This document shows positions 45,427-55,127 of a stretch of DNA of 64,000 bases, in pieces. Position 1 is the stretch's first letter. Each line of letters starts with the position of its first letter. The stretch is from the NCBI GenBank assembly GCA_038120765.1, contig JAYOMI010000006.1:11624-75623 (forward strand). The letters are read 5' to 3'. The notes below the pieces were generated by a model, which had not been told where the DNA came from, ran no database searches, and was given only the letters and a program-made list of their open reading frames with translations. A program made the translations under genes and the position numbers. The stretch is from CAXBCP01 sp038120765 (GTDB lineage: Bacteria; Pseudomonadota; Alphaproteobacteria; MPNO01; UBA830).

Positions 45427-46854
45427 ATGGCCGACACGGCAAGCAACAATATCGGCAGCGTTTCCCAGGTCCTGGGCGCTGTGGTCGACGTTCAGTTCGA
45501 AGGCGAACTGCCCTATATCATGAACGCGCTGGAATGCGACAATAACGGGAGCCGTCTGATTCTCGAAGTGGCTCAGCATCTCGGCGAAAGCACGGTGCGC
45601 ACCATTGCCATGGACACGACCGAGGGTCTGGTCCGCGGTCAGAAGGTGACCGATACCGGATCGCCGATAATGATGCCGGTCGGTCCGGAAACGCTCGGGC
45701 GTATCCTGAATGTCATTGGCGAGCCGATCGACGAACGCGGTCCGCTGAACACGACGAAGAAGCTTCCGATCCATCGCGAAGCGCCGGTATTTACGGATCA
45801 GTCGACGGAAACCGAAGTGCTGGTCACCGGCATCAAGGTCGTCGATCTTCTGGCGCCGTATTCGCGTGGCGGTAAAATCGGCCTGTTCGGCGGCGCCGGC
45901 GTTGGCAAGACGGTGCTGATCATGGAACTGATCAACAACGTCGCAAAGGCGCATGGCGGTTATTCCGTTTTCGCCGGAGTCGGCGAGCGTACGCGTGAAG
46001 GCAACGATCTCTATCACGAGATGATGGAATCCGGCGTCATCCAGCCCGATGGCGACTCCAAGGCGGCGCTGGTCTACGGCCAGATGAACGAGCCGCCCGG
46101 CGCCCGCGCGCGCGTCGGCCTCAGCGGGTTGACGCTGGCCGAATATTTCCGCGACGAAGAAGGTCAGGACGTTCTGCTGTTCGTCGACAACATTTTCCGT
46201 TTCACGCAGGCGGGCTCCGAAGTGTCGGCCCTGCTCGGCCGTATTCCGTCGGCGGTGGGCTATCAGCCGACCCTGGCGACCGACATGGGCAACCTTCAGG
46301 AACGCATCACCACCACCAACAAGGGATCGATCACGTCGGTCCAGGCCATCTACGTGCCGGCCGACGACCTGACCGACCCGGCGCCGGCCACATCGTTTGC
46401 GCATCTGGATGCGACGACGGTTCTGTCGCGCCAGATTGCGGAGCTCGGCATTTATCCGGCGGTCGATCCGCTCGATTCCACGTCGCGTATTCTCGATCCG
46501 CGCACCGTCGGCGACGAGCACTATGCTGTCGCGCGCGAGGTCCAGCGCGTCCTTCAGTCGTATAAGGGCCTGCAGGACATCATCGCCATTCTCGGCATGG
46601 ACGAACTGTCGGAAGAAGACAAACTGGTCGTTGCCCGCGCCCGCAAGATCCAGCGCTTCCTCTCTCAGCCGTTCCATGTTGCTGAAATCTTCACCGGCAT
46701 GTCGGGCGTATTCGTCGACCTTGAAGACACCATCAAGGGCTTCAAGGGACTGGTCGAAGGCGAATATGACGATCTGCCCGAAGCTGCCTTCTACATGGTC
46801 GGCAAGATCGAGGATGCCGTCGAAAAAGCGAAGGCAATGGCAGCTGCGGCCTGA
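45427..46854 (+). CDS. atpD: ATP synthase F1 beta subunit
   Basis: Catalytic subunit, about 475 residues. Walker A GGAGVGKTVLIMELI, then GVGERTREGNDLYHEM and the Walker B stretch DVLLFVDNIFRFTQAG. The ATG at 45427 is preceded at normal distance by GAGGT; an ATG two codons earlier (45421) is possible. Confidence 0.98.
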   Translation: MADTASNNIGSVSQVLGAVVDVQFEGELPYIMNALECDNNGSRLILEVAQHLGESTVRTIAMDTTEGLVRGQKVTDTGSPIMMPVGPETLGRILNVIGEPIDERGPLNTTKKLPIHREAPVFTDQSTETEVLVTGIKVVDLLAPYSRGGKIGLFGGAGVGKTVLIMELINNVAKAHGGYSVFAGVGERTREGNDLYHEMMESGVIQPDGDSKAALVYGQMNEPPGARARVGLSGLTLAEYFRDEEGQDVLLFVDNIFRFTQAGSEVSALLGRIPSAVGYQPTLATDMGNLQERITTTNKGSITSVQAIYVPADDLTDPAPATSFAHLDATTVLSRQIAELGIYPAVDPLDSTSRILDPRTVGDEHYAVAREVQRVLQSYKGLQDIIAILGMDELSEEDKLVVARARKIQRFLSQPFHVAEIFTGMSGVFVDLEDTIKGFKGLVEGEYDDLPEAAFYMVGKIEDAVEKAKAMAAAA

Positions 46855-46890
46855 TCGCCGCACTGCTGATCCCAACCGCAGGAAACCGTT

Positions 46891-47301
46891 ATGCCCGATC
46901 CGTTCACATTCGATCTGGTCTCTCCCGAAAAGCTGTTGCTCTCGGAAGATGTCGAGATGGTCGTCGTTCCGGGCGCCGAGGGAGACTTCGGTGTCCTCAT
47001 TGGCCACGCGCCTCTGATCTCCGCGTTGCGGCCGGGCGTTATCGATACCTATGCCGGGACAAAGGTGGAAAAGCGGATTTTCGTTGCAGGTGGGTTTGCC
47101 GAAGTGACAGGTGAACGCTGTACCGTTCTGGCCGAGGAAGCCATGCCGGTTGAGGATATTGATCTTGCGGCCGCAGAAACGCGCATTACATCGGCGCGTG
47201 CCGCCCTTGATCAGGCTGATAACGACATAGCGCGTGGACAGGCCGAAATGGCGCTTGCCGTCGGCGAAGCCATGGTTGCCGCGCACGGAACCGGCGTCTG
47301 A
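46891..47301 (+). CDS. atpC: ATP synthase F1 epsilon subunit
   Basis: 136 residues; an N-terminal beta-sandwich (FTFDLVSPEKLLLSEDVEMVVVPGAEGDFGVL) and a C-terminal helical pair that inhibits rotation. Last gene of the operon, followed by a terminator. Confidence 0.96.
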   Translation: MPDPFTFDLVSPEKLLLSEDVEMVVVPGAEGDFGVLIGHAPLISALRPGVIDTYAGTKVEKRIFVAGGFAEVTGERCTVLAEEAMPVEDIDLAAAETRITSARAALDQADNDIARGQAEMALAVGEAMVAAHGTGV

Positions 47302-47306
47302 TACCT

Positions 47307-47335
47307 GCGTCCTTCAAGACGCTTTTGTCTATTTT
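47307..47335 (+). terminator. Intrinsic terminator of the atp operon
   Basis: GCGTC (47307-47311), loop CTTCAA, GACGC (47318-47322), then TTTTGTCTATTTT. It lies 6 bp after the atpC stop, in the gap to the convergent kinase gene. Confidence 0.8.
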
Positions 47336-47491
47336 CTGAACTTAGCGACAAACAACGACGTTACGGTTGGCTATTCGGGTTTGCCGCAGGCATCCTGCCG
47401 CCATCAGCACAGGTGTGGTGACGCGTTGTTCTCAGGCGGCGATCGAGGCGTCGATGTCGTCCGCGTTTTCCTGATCGCGATCCATCGCGCC

Positions 47492-49066
47492 TTACGGGAC
47501 GACCCGGTTTGCGGGGATTTTCAGGATCACCGTGGTACCGATACCCTCGATACTTTCAAGGTCGATGGTCGTATTGTGCAATTTCGCGATTGAGTTTGCC
47601 ATCGTAAGGCCAAGGCCTACGCCCTCAAATCGTCTCGAACGTGCGCCATCCGCCTGTCGGAAGGGTTTCAGAACCTCGAGCAATACATCTTCCGCTATGC
47701 CGGCTCCGGTATCTTTGCACCGGATCTCGATGCCGCCGTCTTTCAAGACGCGGGCGGCTACCCATACTTTGCTGCCACGACTTCCGAACTTGATCGCGTT
47801 GTCGAGGATGCAATGCATGATCCGCGACAGCCCGTTCCGGTCAAACAATACCGGCGGTAGATCCGGCATGATCATGGGCTTCAGAGATATTCCCTCTGCC
47901 TCTGCAGCCGCTTTGAATGCCTCTACGTTTGACGATATCACGCGGTCCAGCGAGAGGATTTCCTGATGCATCTCCGCACTGCCCGATTCAAGCTGAGACA
48001 TGTAGAGAATAGAATTAATAATTTCGAGCAGTTGCGTTCCGCTCGAATGGATTTCGCCTGCAAACTCGGGATATTCCGGTGATCCCATGGGACCCATCCG
48101 TTCGTCTTTCAGAATCTCCGAGAACCCGATGACTGAATTAAGGGGAGTCCGCAGTTCATGGCCGACATTCGCAATCAATTCACCCTGTGCCCGATTGGCA
48201 CGTTCGGCTTCTGCTTTGGCCGCTGCAAGTTCCAGGTTCCGAATCTCTGCATCAGCGGCAAGTTTCCGTGTCTGTTCTATCCGGGCCTGTGTTTCACGGA
48301 GCAGCAACCAGATCAGGACCAAACCAGCCAGGGTAAATATACCGATATAAAATGCAGACCTGCGCATATCCGGCAGGAAAGAGGTGCCGACGTTGGCCAA
48401 CGGCAGGGTAATCTGCTGAACGCCCCGAATATCGCCGACTTTCCAGTCCGTCCGTGGGCTCAGCGGGTGAGAATTGTGACAGGCGACACAGGTCTCTCCC
48501 ATGATCACCGGATACGCTATTCTAACGGAACGTTGTCCTTTGTAGTTCTCGTAACGGACAAATTTCTCCGTGGATTTTGAACTCAGTATTCGAAGGGCTT
48601 CGATCTCGAACTTCTCGAGTACACGTGTGCTTCGCCATGGGAATGGCTGGTTACTGTAAAAATTGAATGAAAATGCGCTGTTTGATTCGCGTAATTCGTT
48701 CGCGAGCTCGATCGTCAGCGTGGCGGGGAACGGAATCGTCGTCTCTGACGCCTTATAGTCGTGAGAAACGGTCGCCCCGGCTTTCTGCGCTCTCGGAACG
48801 ACATGGCGGGAATAGAAACTCCGCATCGCCGAAACCGACTGGGAGTATGCCTCTGCCGCCTTCAGCGCCGTGGTTTCCCTGATGTCTTTAGAGTGATGCC
48901 AGGACAGCACAGTCAAAGAAAGTGTGCATATGGCGGCATATAGCGAAAACACCAAAAAAGGTTTGCGTACCAGAAAGTCTGTCAGCACCGACATTCTGCT
49001 ATCAGTCTTGTCGCGCATCGCCATGGTGTATCCGATGGAGTCCGATTCAATTCCTCCGAGTATCAT
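47492..49066 (-). CDS. Sensor histidine kinase with DUF3365 heme-type domain
   Basis: 524 residues. A transmembrane helix near residues 35-55, a periplasmic DUF3365 (Tll0287-like) domain with the c-type heme motif GETCVACHNSHPLSP, a second transmembrane helix near 240-258, a coiled coil, then a HisKA domain (ANVGHELRTPLNSVIGFSE, the phospho-His) and the ATPase with DNAIKFGSRG, DTGAGIAE and GVGLGLTMANSI. The CxxCH suggests redox or gas sensing. No response regulator is adjacent. CAGGG lies about 9 bases before the ATG at 49066. Convergent with atpC and divergent from amt. Confidence 0.92.
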   Translation of the reverse strand: MILGGIESDSIGYTMAMRDKTDSRMSVLTDFLVRKPFLVFSLYAAICTLSLTVLSWHHSKDIRETTALKAAEAYSQSVSAMRSFYSRHVVPRAQKAGATVSHDYKASETTIPFPATLTIELANELRESNSAFSFNFYSNQPFPWRSTRVLEKFEIEALRILSSKSTEKFVRYENYKGQRSVRIAYPVIMGETCVACHNSHPLSPRTDWKVGDIRGVQQITLPLANVGTSFLPDMRRSAFYIGIFTLAGLVLIWLLLRETQARIEQTRKLAADAEIRNLELAAAKAEAERANRAQGELIANVGHELRTPLNSVIGFSEILKDERMGPMGSPEYPEFAGEIHSSGTQLLEIINSILYMSQLESGSAEMHQEILSLDRVISSNVEAFKAAAEAEGISLKPMIMPDLPPVLFDRNGLSRIMHCILDNAIKFGSRGSKVWVAARVLKDGGIEIRCKDTGAGIAEDVLLEVLKPFRQADGARSRRFEGVGLGLTMANSIAKLHNTTIDLESIEGIGTTVILKIPANRVVP

Positions 49067-49278
49067 TCTATGCCCTGAAAAAAGGCTTAAAATGACCTTC
49101 GCTACTAGAAAAAACGTTAGTCTTCAGCCATTATCCGCACCGATGGCGCAATAATAAATTCGTCGAATTTCTACCATCTCAGCCGCGAGGCCGGGTGTGT
49201 GGCGCACCCAGGTGGTCAATTCGACAGGCGGGAACCCGGCTGCATCTAATGTATGCTGGCTTGTTCCGGAGGTTACTG

Positions 49279-50592
49279 ATGGCAAAATCATTCTTTACCG
49301 CTGCTTCCGCGGCGTTTTTCGCGATTGTTCTATTTTTCATTGCACCCCAGGCCGCATTCGCTCAGGACGCAACGCTCAATAGTGGTGATACCGGCTGGAT
49401 CCTGACGGCGACGGCGCTGGTCCTGTTTATGACACTTCCCGGGCTGGCCCTGTTTTATGGCGGACTCGTCCACGCCAAGAACCTGCTCTCGGTATTGATG
49501 CAGTGTTTTGCGGTCGCCTGTCTAATGTCGATCCTCTGGTTCGTGGTCGTCTATAGCTTGGCATTCGGTGACGGCGGTTCGGCCAATGCCCTGATAGGTG
49601 GCCTGGACAAGGCGTTCCTTTCCGGGGTTATGGTCGGGACATTATCCGGCACTATTCCGGAATCCGTCTTTTTGATGTTTCAGATGACATTCGCAATCAT
49701 TACCCCGGCGCTCATTGTGGGCGCATATGTGGAGCGGATAAAATTCAGCGCCGTGCTTATTTTCAGCGGCGTCTGGATCATTTTTGTGTACGGCCCGGTA
49801 TGTCATTGGGTCTGGGGCGGCGGTTGGCTTGCTGACCTGGGGGTCAAAGACTTTGCGGGCGGCCTGGTCGTTCACGTCACGGCCGGCGTCTCGGCACTGG
49901 TAATTGCAAAAATGCTCGGCGGTCGTCGAGGGTATCCAACGGATGTCACGCCCCCGCATCACCCTGGCCTGACGATGATCGGTGCGGCAATGCTCTGGGT
50001 CGGCTGGTTCGGGTTCAATGCCGGGTCGGCCCTCGCAGCCGATGGGTCGGCGGGTATGGCCATGGTGGTGACACATATATCGGCGGCGACCGCGTCCCTG
50101 GTCTGGATGTCGATTGAGTGGATCAAGCACGGAAAACCGAGCCTTATCGGGATCGTGACCGGGATGGTCGCCGGTCTCGCTACCATCACGCCGGGTGCCG
50201 GATTTGTCGGCCCTGCCGGCGCGTTGGTCTTTGGTATTGTCGCCGGTCTGGTGTGTTACTGGTGTGTCGGTTTCATCAAGACAAAGATCCAGATCGACGA
50301 TTCTCTTGATGTGTTTGCAGTCCATGGCGTCGGTGGCGCGCTGGGTATTATGCTGACATCCTTCTTTGGTGCCGAGGCGCTCGGTGGACTGGGGCTTGGC
50401 GAAGGCATGACGATGACCAAACAGTTCGGCGTCCAGGCCCTCGGTATTTCCGTCGTTGCTCTCTGGTCACTGGTTATCAGCTGGATCATCGTGAAGTTCA
50501 TCCAGAAAACCACTGGATTGCGCGTACATGAAGAGGACGAGATCGAGGGGCTCGATATCACGTCCCACGGCGAGCGGATCCACAATAACTGA
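49279..50592 (+). CDS. amt: Ammonium transporter
   Basis: Amt/Rh channel, about 437 residues from the ATG at 49279, which has GGAGG at the right distance. A signal-like first helix (APQAAFAQ) precedes eleven transmembrane segments. Conserved stretches: TLPGLALFYGGLVHAKN, VWGGGWLADLG, and DVFAVHGVGGALGIMLTSFF with a pore His. The usual glnK partner is not next to it. An earlier in-frame ATG at 49195 is not supported. Confidence 0.96.
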   Translation: MAKSFFTAASAAFFAIVLFFIAPQAAFAQDATLNSGDTGWILTATALVLFMTLPGLALFYGGLVHAKNLLSVLMQCFAVACLMSILWFVVVYSLAFGDGGSANALIGGLDKAFLSGVMVGTLSGTIPESVFLMFQMTFAIITPALIVGAYVERIKFSAVLIFSGVWIIFVYGPVCHWVWGGGWLADLGVKDFAGGLVVHVTAGVSALVIAKMLGGRRGYPTDVTPPHHPGLTMIGAAMLWVGWFGFNAGSALAADGSAGMAMVVTHISAATASLVWMSIEWIKHGKPSLIGIVTGMVAGLATITPGAGFVGPAGALVFGIVAGLVCYWCVGFIKTKIQIDDSLDVFAVHGVGGALGIMLTSFFGAEALGGLGLGEGMTMTKQFGVQALGISVVALWSLVISWIIVKFIQKTTGLRVHEEDEIEGLDITSHGERIHNN

Positions 50593-50600
50593 CGTCAAAC

Positions 50601-50651
50601 AGCCCGCCCGGCGGGCTATATCAGGGGCGGTGATACGATATCGCCGCCCCT
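50601..50651. terminator. Hairpin pair between convergent amt and rppH
   Basis: AGCCCG-CCCGG-CGGGCT (50601-50617) and AGGGGCGG/CCGCCCCT (50623-50630 and 50644-50651) form two stems in the 72-bp convergent gap. There is no long T run; probably bidirectional termination or end protection. Confidence 0.55.
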
Positions 50652-50664
50652 GGATCACCGGACC

Positions 50665-51150
50665 TTAGTTGTTTGGCCTGATATAGGGCGCAAATTCCGC
50701 AAGAACCTCGGCATAGAGGTCGCGCTTGAAGTCTATGATTTCTGACAGCAGCGTGGCCGGGTCCGTCCATTTCCATTGGCCGAATTCCGGGTGCTCCGTC
50801 TGGATGTTGATATCTTCCAGGCCACCTGTGAAGCGGAGCGCAGACCAGAGCTGAGCCTGCCCGCGAAAGCGGCCACCCCAGGACTTTGCCGCCAGCGCTG
50901 GCGGTAGGTCGTAAGCTCGCCAGATGTTACTGATGGTCAGCAGTTCCGCTGTTTCTATGCCTGTTTCCTCTTTGAGCTCACGAAAAATGGCATCTCTAAC
51001 GGTCTCGCCTTCATCGATTCCGCCCTGTGGCATTTGCCAGGCACCGGGCGTATCGATCCGTTCGCCTACGAAGATCGCGCCGGCATGGTCAAGCAAAAGA
51101 ATGCCGACGCAGGGTCGGTATCCTGCGGGTGGTGCCGAATCGATAGTCAT
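50665..51150 (-). CDS. rppH: RNA pyrophosphohydrolase
   Basis: Nudix hydrolase that removes pyrophosphate from 5' triphosphate mRNA and so triggers decay. 161 residues, with the complete Nudix box GGIDEGETVRDAIFRELKEE. The start overlaps the deacetylase gene by 4 bp. Confidence 0.94.
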   Translation of the reverse strand: MTIDSAPPAGYRPCVGILLLDHAGAIFVGERIDTPGAWQMPQGGIDEGETVRDAIFRELKEETGIETAELLTISNIWRAYDLPPALAAKSWGGRFRGQAQLWSALRFTGGLEDINIQTEHPEFGQWKWTDPATLLSEIIDFKRDLYAEVLAEFAPYIRPNN

Positions 51151-52517
51151 TGAGCCGCCTGCGGTGCTGAGGGTGTCTGCGTCAGGGCGGAGACGGGCGC
51201 GATCGCGATCCCGCGGGCTTCAAGTTGCCGCACCCAGTTTGCAATTCGTTCCAACGATACCGGGTAGGGTGACGCTATTCCAATGGCCCGACGTTCCCGC
51301 TTGGCGCGCTGCTCCAGCTCTGCGAACCGCCGGTCTATTTCGGTCCGTGAAGCGCGTTCGTCCAATGTCAGGGTTGCTTTGGCCGACACAAGGTTCAGCT
51401 TCGCCGCCACCGAAGGGGATACGCTCCGCGGAGAACTGTTGCTGTCGAGATATAGCAGTCCCCGGTTTTTGATCGCTTCCAGGACCGGAGTCATGTGAAC
51501 CCGCGATGTCGTGAACTGAGATCCCAAAAAGTCTACGACGCCGACATAACCGGTGCCGCGGCTGAGACTCCAAAACAATCGATCGAGATTTCCCTGAGCA
51601 TTCAGCGATGTCAGCAGTGTCTGAGGGCCGGGATCGTATGCCGGATAATTCGTGGGCTCCATCGGTACGTTGATAAGAACTTCGTGGCCGGCGGCACGTG
51701 CGAGCCGTATCCACTCATCCAGGCGGCGAGAATAGGGCGCGAAGGCCAGCGTGACGCTGCCTGATAATCCCTGTATCGCCGATTCGGTCGCCGCTGCGGA
51801 GAGGCCGAGGCCGGTCACGACGATAGCAACCCGCGGGCGCCTGTCAGCGGTATTGAACGGTTTCGCATAGATCTGGCGTGGTAAACGTCCGTCATCCCCT
51901 ACGCGCGGCAACGGGCCGAGCGAGGTCATCTGCACCAGGGCGGGGTCGGGCGACGGCACGAGCGGCGCATCCGGCGCAACGCGGGGCAATTTCTTGGGCA
52001 CGATTGCGGTCGTCGCCTTGGAAGGGGGTGACGGTTCGCGCTTCGCTGGCGGGTCGGCTGCTGTCGTCTCCGGTTGGGGCGCGATTCCAGGCGGTGTCGG
52101 AGAGGGGGAGGGGATTGCCGTCGTTCCCTCGGAATGTTCCGCAGGTGCCGGGTTCTGTGCGTCATCTTTATGCGGAGGCGAGGTCCTGGAGGGCGCCTCT
52201 ACGCTGTGCACCGGCACCTCGACGGGGGCGGCGGCGTCCGTCTGGGGGGCTGTGGCTGTTCCGGGCGCGGGAGCAGCGCCGTCCGGCGCGGCGTCTGCAG
52301 TGTCTGCAGCACCGGCAGCGTCCGGGGCGGGTGAATCGTTTTCGGTCTTGTATCCTGCGGCGGGAGAACCGGTCTCTGCCGGCCCGCCCGCTTTATCGGG
52401 CGGAAGCGGCGAGGACAACGTCAACCACACCGCGACGCCCGCGACCAGAACGAGAAAGCCCAGCAACAGCATAAGGGGCAGGCGTGCGCCGCTCGTACTG
52501 CGTGTTGAACCCTTCAC
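51147..52517 (-). CDS. Divergent polysaccharide deacetylase family protein
   Basis: 456 residues. A membrane anchor at about 14-35, a Pro/Ala/Thr-rich linker (about 40-190), then a YibQ-type (DUF610) divergent polysaccharide deacetylase domain: RPRVAIVVTGLGLSAAATESAI, INVPMEPTNYPAYDPGP, GVVDFLGSQFT. In many alphaproteobacteria it stands with ctpA and the EnvC-like gene, as here, so an envelope role is likely. Activity is unproven. Confidence 0.9.
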   Translation of the reverse strand: MKGSTRSTSGARLPLMLLLGFLVLVAGVAVWLTLSSPLPPDKAGGPAETGSPAAGYKTENDSPAPDAAGAADTADAAPDGAAPAPGTATAPQTDAAAPVEVPVHSVEAPSRTSPPHKDDAQNPAPAEHSEGTTAIPSPSPTPPGIAPQPETTAADPPAKREPSPPSKATTAIVPKKLPRVAPDAPLVPSPDPALVQMTSLGPLPRVGDDGRLPRQIYAKPFNTADRRPRVAIVVTGLGLSAAATESAIQGLSGSVTLAFAPYSRRLDEWIRLARAAGHEVLINVPMEPTNYPAYDPGPQTLLTSLNAQGNLDRLFWSLSRGTGYVGVVDFLGSQFTTSRVHMTPVLEAIKNRGLLYLDSNSSPRSVSPSVAAKLNLVSAKATLTLDERASRTEIDRRFAELEQRAKRERRAIGIASPYPVSLERIANWVRQLEARGIAIAPVSALTQTPSAPQAAQ

Positions 52518-52534
52518 TTTCGTCCCCGTTCAGG

Positions 52535-52559
52535 CCCGCCCGTGAAAATCACGGGCGGG
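52535..52559 (-). terminator. Perfect 11-bp hairpin between ctpA and deacetylase gene
   Basis: CCCGCCCGTGA (52535-52545), loop AAA, TCACGGGCGGG (52549-52559). There is no T tract on the minus strand, so it more likely shapes message stability within the operon than stops it. Confidence 0.55.
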
Positions 52560-52596
52560 GTTCCGGCATAGGTTCCCGGTCTCGATTCGCGCGGTC

Positions 52597-53886
52597 TCAG
52601 TTGGCAGCGCGGGCGCCATACAGGGCGATGCCCCGCAACAGGTCCAGCGCCCGTGAGAGCTGGTAGTCCTGGGGACTATCCGCCGGCGCCGCGGAATCCG
52701 CTTCGTTCGTTTCCTCAGGCGCGGCTTCGCCGCCATTCGGATTGTCGAGCCGGCCGCGCAGATCGTCTTCCCGTGTCCGGCGTGGCTGGGTGACCTTCTG
52801 AACGGTCGCCTGTTCGACGATAATGTCGGGATCGATGCCTTTTGCCTGGATCGACCGGCCAGACGGCGTGTAATACCGCGCGGTGGTCAGACGGATCGCG
52901 CCGTGGCCCGACAGGGGAACGATTGTCTGGACGGAGCCTTTTCCGAAAGACCGGGTCCCCAGCACGATGCCGCGGCGATGGTCCTGCAATGCGCCCGCGA
53001 CGATCTCGGACGCCGAGGCGGAACCGCCATTCATCAGCACCACGATCGGCAGACCGTCGACCGCATCGCCGGGTTTCGCATTAAACCGCTGTCCTTCATC
53101 CGGCCGGCGGGAGCGGGTAGAGACGATCTCCCCCTGATTGAGGAAGATGTCCGACACCTTCACCGACTGATCCAGAAGACCGCCGGGGTTATTACGGAGA
53201 TCGAGAACGATTCCCGAGAGCTTGTCCTTGGCGGTATCGCGGAACCGCTTGATCGCGCGTTCGACGCCTGTCGCGGTCTGTTCGCTGAACGAGGTGATCC
53301 GGATATATCCGATATCCTCGCCTTCCATGCGCGACCGGACAGAGCGGATGGTGATCACTGCCCGGGTCACGGTGACGTCGAATGCCCCGTCGCGGCCTTC
53401 GCGACGGATGGTCAGTTTGAGATCGCTGCCAACCTTTCCGCGCATCCGTTCGACGGCTTCGGACAGGGTCAGCCCCTGGACTTGCTCACCGTCCAGATGG
53501 GTGATGAGATCGTTGGGTTTCAGCCCGGCGCGAAATGCCGGGGTGTCGTCGATCGGGGAGACGACCTTCACGTAACCGTTTTCCATCGTCACTTCGATAC
53601 CTAGCCCGCCGAACTCGCCGCGGGTCTGAACCTGCATGTCCCGGAAGTTCTTGGGGCTCAGATAGCTTGAATGCGGATCGAGTGACGTCAGCATGCCGTT
53701 TATCGCCGCTTCGATAAGCGCTTCGTCGGAAACGTCTTCGACGTAATCCGCGCGGACGCGTTCGAACACATCGCCGAACAGGTTCAGCTGCCTGTAGGTT
53801 TCCGAGTTATTGTTCTGGGCCGCGGAGGGGAGAGCGAAGGCAATGCCCCCGATGATCGCGCCTGCCGCCAGTAATTGTTTCATCAT
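52597..53886 (-). CDS. ctpA: Carboxyl-terminal processing protease (S41)
   Basis: Periplasmic serine protease with a PDZ domain, 429 residues. Signal peptide MMKQLLAAGAIIGGIAFALPSAAQ; PDZ around GLGIEVTMENGYVKVVSPI; catalytic Ser in NGGSASASEIVAGAL and Lys in TRSFGKGSVQT. The C-terminal tail is acidic and Pro-rich. It overlaps the EnvC-like gene by one base; such pairs tune cell-wall hydrolases. Confidence 0.94.
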   Translation of the reverse strand: MMKQLLAAGAIIGGIAFALPSAAQNNNSETYRQLNLFGDVFERVRADYVEDVSDEALIEAAINGMLTSLDPHSSYLSPKNFRDMQVQTRGEFGGLGIEVTMENGYVKVVSPIDDTPAFRAGLKPNDLITHLDGEQVQGLTLSEAVERMRGKVGSDLKLTIRREGRDGAFDVTVTRAVITIRSVRSRMEGEDIGYIRITSFSEQTATGVERAIKRFRDTAKDKLSGIVLDLRNNPGGLLDQSVKVSDIFLNQGEIVSTRSRRPDEGQRFNAKPGDAVDGLPIVVLMNGGSASASEIVAGALQDHRRGIVLGTRSFGKGSVQTIVPLSGHGAIRLTTARYYTPSGRSIQAKGIDPDIIVEQATVQKVTQPRRTREDDLRGRLDNPNGGEAAPEETNEADSAAPADSPQDYQLSRALDLLRGIALYGARAAN

Positions 53887-55127
53887 TATCCGCTTACCTT
53901 GTTCCTGCGTGCCGTATCCGACGGCATCGGGTTGATCGGTCGACCCCTGCTTCTCAGCTCAAAATACAGTTTCGGCAAGGTGCTCGTCGAGGGGGTCATC
54001 TCGCCAAGCGGTTCTCCTGCCAAAACGTTGTCGCCGACCTGTGCGTCGATCCTCGACATCCCCGATATCAATGCATGCCCCCTGTCGCGTGACTCCAGTA
54101 TGACAAGGTTTCCGTAGCCGCGGAACTCTCCCGCAAAGACCACCCTGCCGGGTACCGGCGCAACAACGGCCGCGGCAGGTCGTGTAACGACGTAGACGCC
54201 CTTGCTCAGGGTACCGTTGGGCATCTTCGCACCGAAAGTGGTTACGACGCGACCGGGTGCAGGGAGCACGCCTCGCGAAATTGTTACCGGCGGTAGGGCC
54301 GCTGTTTTCCGGTCGGGGGCGGGCGGCGCCGTGGCGGGCTCCGGCTCCGGATCCGGCATCTTCAGCGCCGGGCGCTTTTGCCGTCTGGACAGATTGTCGA
54401 GCAGTTCGCGGAGGCTGCCTGCCCGGGCCGACAGGCGGGCAGCTCTCTGAGCGGCCTCGCGCTCTGCCGATTCCATATTCTTCAGAAGTTCGATCTTGTC
54501 GGTGGTGAGGGCCGCCAGCGACTTTCGTTCGGCTTTCAGGCGCTCGAGGGACTCGGTCAGTGCGGTCTTTTCGGCGCTTATCCGCTCGCGGAGCGCACTC
54601 AGGGCGCGGAGGTCGTCCCCAAGGCTCATCGCATCGCGCTGCAATTCCGGCACCGCGGCGCGAAGCAGGATAGCCGTGCGGATGGTCTTGTCGGTCGACT
54701 GTGGGATGGCGACCAGTGTCGCGGTCGGCATGCGTGCGATCCGCTGCAGCGCCGCGAGGGTCGCCGACAGCTGGTTTGTGCGCTGACGCATTCTATCCGA
54801 CTTCGTGCGTTCCTGTTGTTCCAACGCGATCAACTGACCTTCTATCCGGTCGGCATCGGAAGAATGCATGTGCATTTTCCGCGCAAGGTTTACCCCCTGC
54901 TGTTTTATCGACTGGAGTTCCGCCGCGGCCTTTCTGGCCGCCTTGTCGAGGCTGGCGCGTTTCTCGCGGCTTTTCTCCAGATCCAGCTGGATTGCTTCGA
55001 GTTTGTTCTCGATCTCGTTCGCGCCTGCAGGTCCGACGCTCACAGGTTTGGCGGCAAGGCAGATGCCCAGGACCAGATACGCGCCTATGCGGTCAGGCCG
55101 AAACACGTTTTTCCGACAGGGAAGCAT
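53886..55127 (-). CDS. EnvC-like murein hydrolase activator (degenerate M23)
   Basis: 413 residues. Signal region, long coiled coil (about 40-250), Pro-rich linker and a C-terminal LytM/M23 fold. The zinc ligands of active M23 enzymes are not there: positions expected as HxH read KLYFELR, and the first His/Asp site is SKGVYVV. As in E. coli EnvC, this suggests it activates amidases rather than cutting murein. The start overlaps gpmI by 35 bp; a downstream start is possible. Confidence 0.88.
   Translation of the reverse strand: MLPCRKNVFRPDRIGAYLVLGICLAAKPVSVGPAGANEIENKLEAIQLDLEKSREKRASLDKAARKAAAELQSIKQQGVNLARKMHMHSSDADRIEGQLIALEQQERTKSDRMRQRTNQLSATLAALQRIARMPTATLVAIPQSTDKTIRTAILLRAAVPELQRDAMSLGDDLRALSALRERISAEKTALTESLERLKAERKSLAALTTDKIELLKNMESAEREAAQRAARLSARAGSLRELLDNLSRRQKRPALKMPDPEPEPATAPPAPDRKTAALPPVTISRGVLPAPGRVVTTFGAKMPNGTLSKGVYVVTRPAAAVVAPVPGRVVFAGEFRGYGNLVILESRDRGHALISGMSRIDAQVGDNVLAGEPLGEMTPSTSTLPKLYFELRSRGRPINPMPSDTARRNKVSG

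Noticed and set aside
49160..49278. sigma54 promoter for amt
   Set aside because: TGGCGC and TGGCTT are present, but no TTGC element stands at the required distance.
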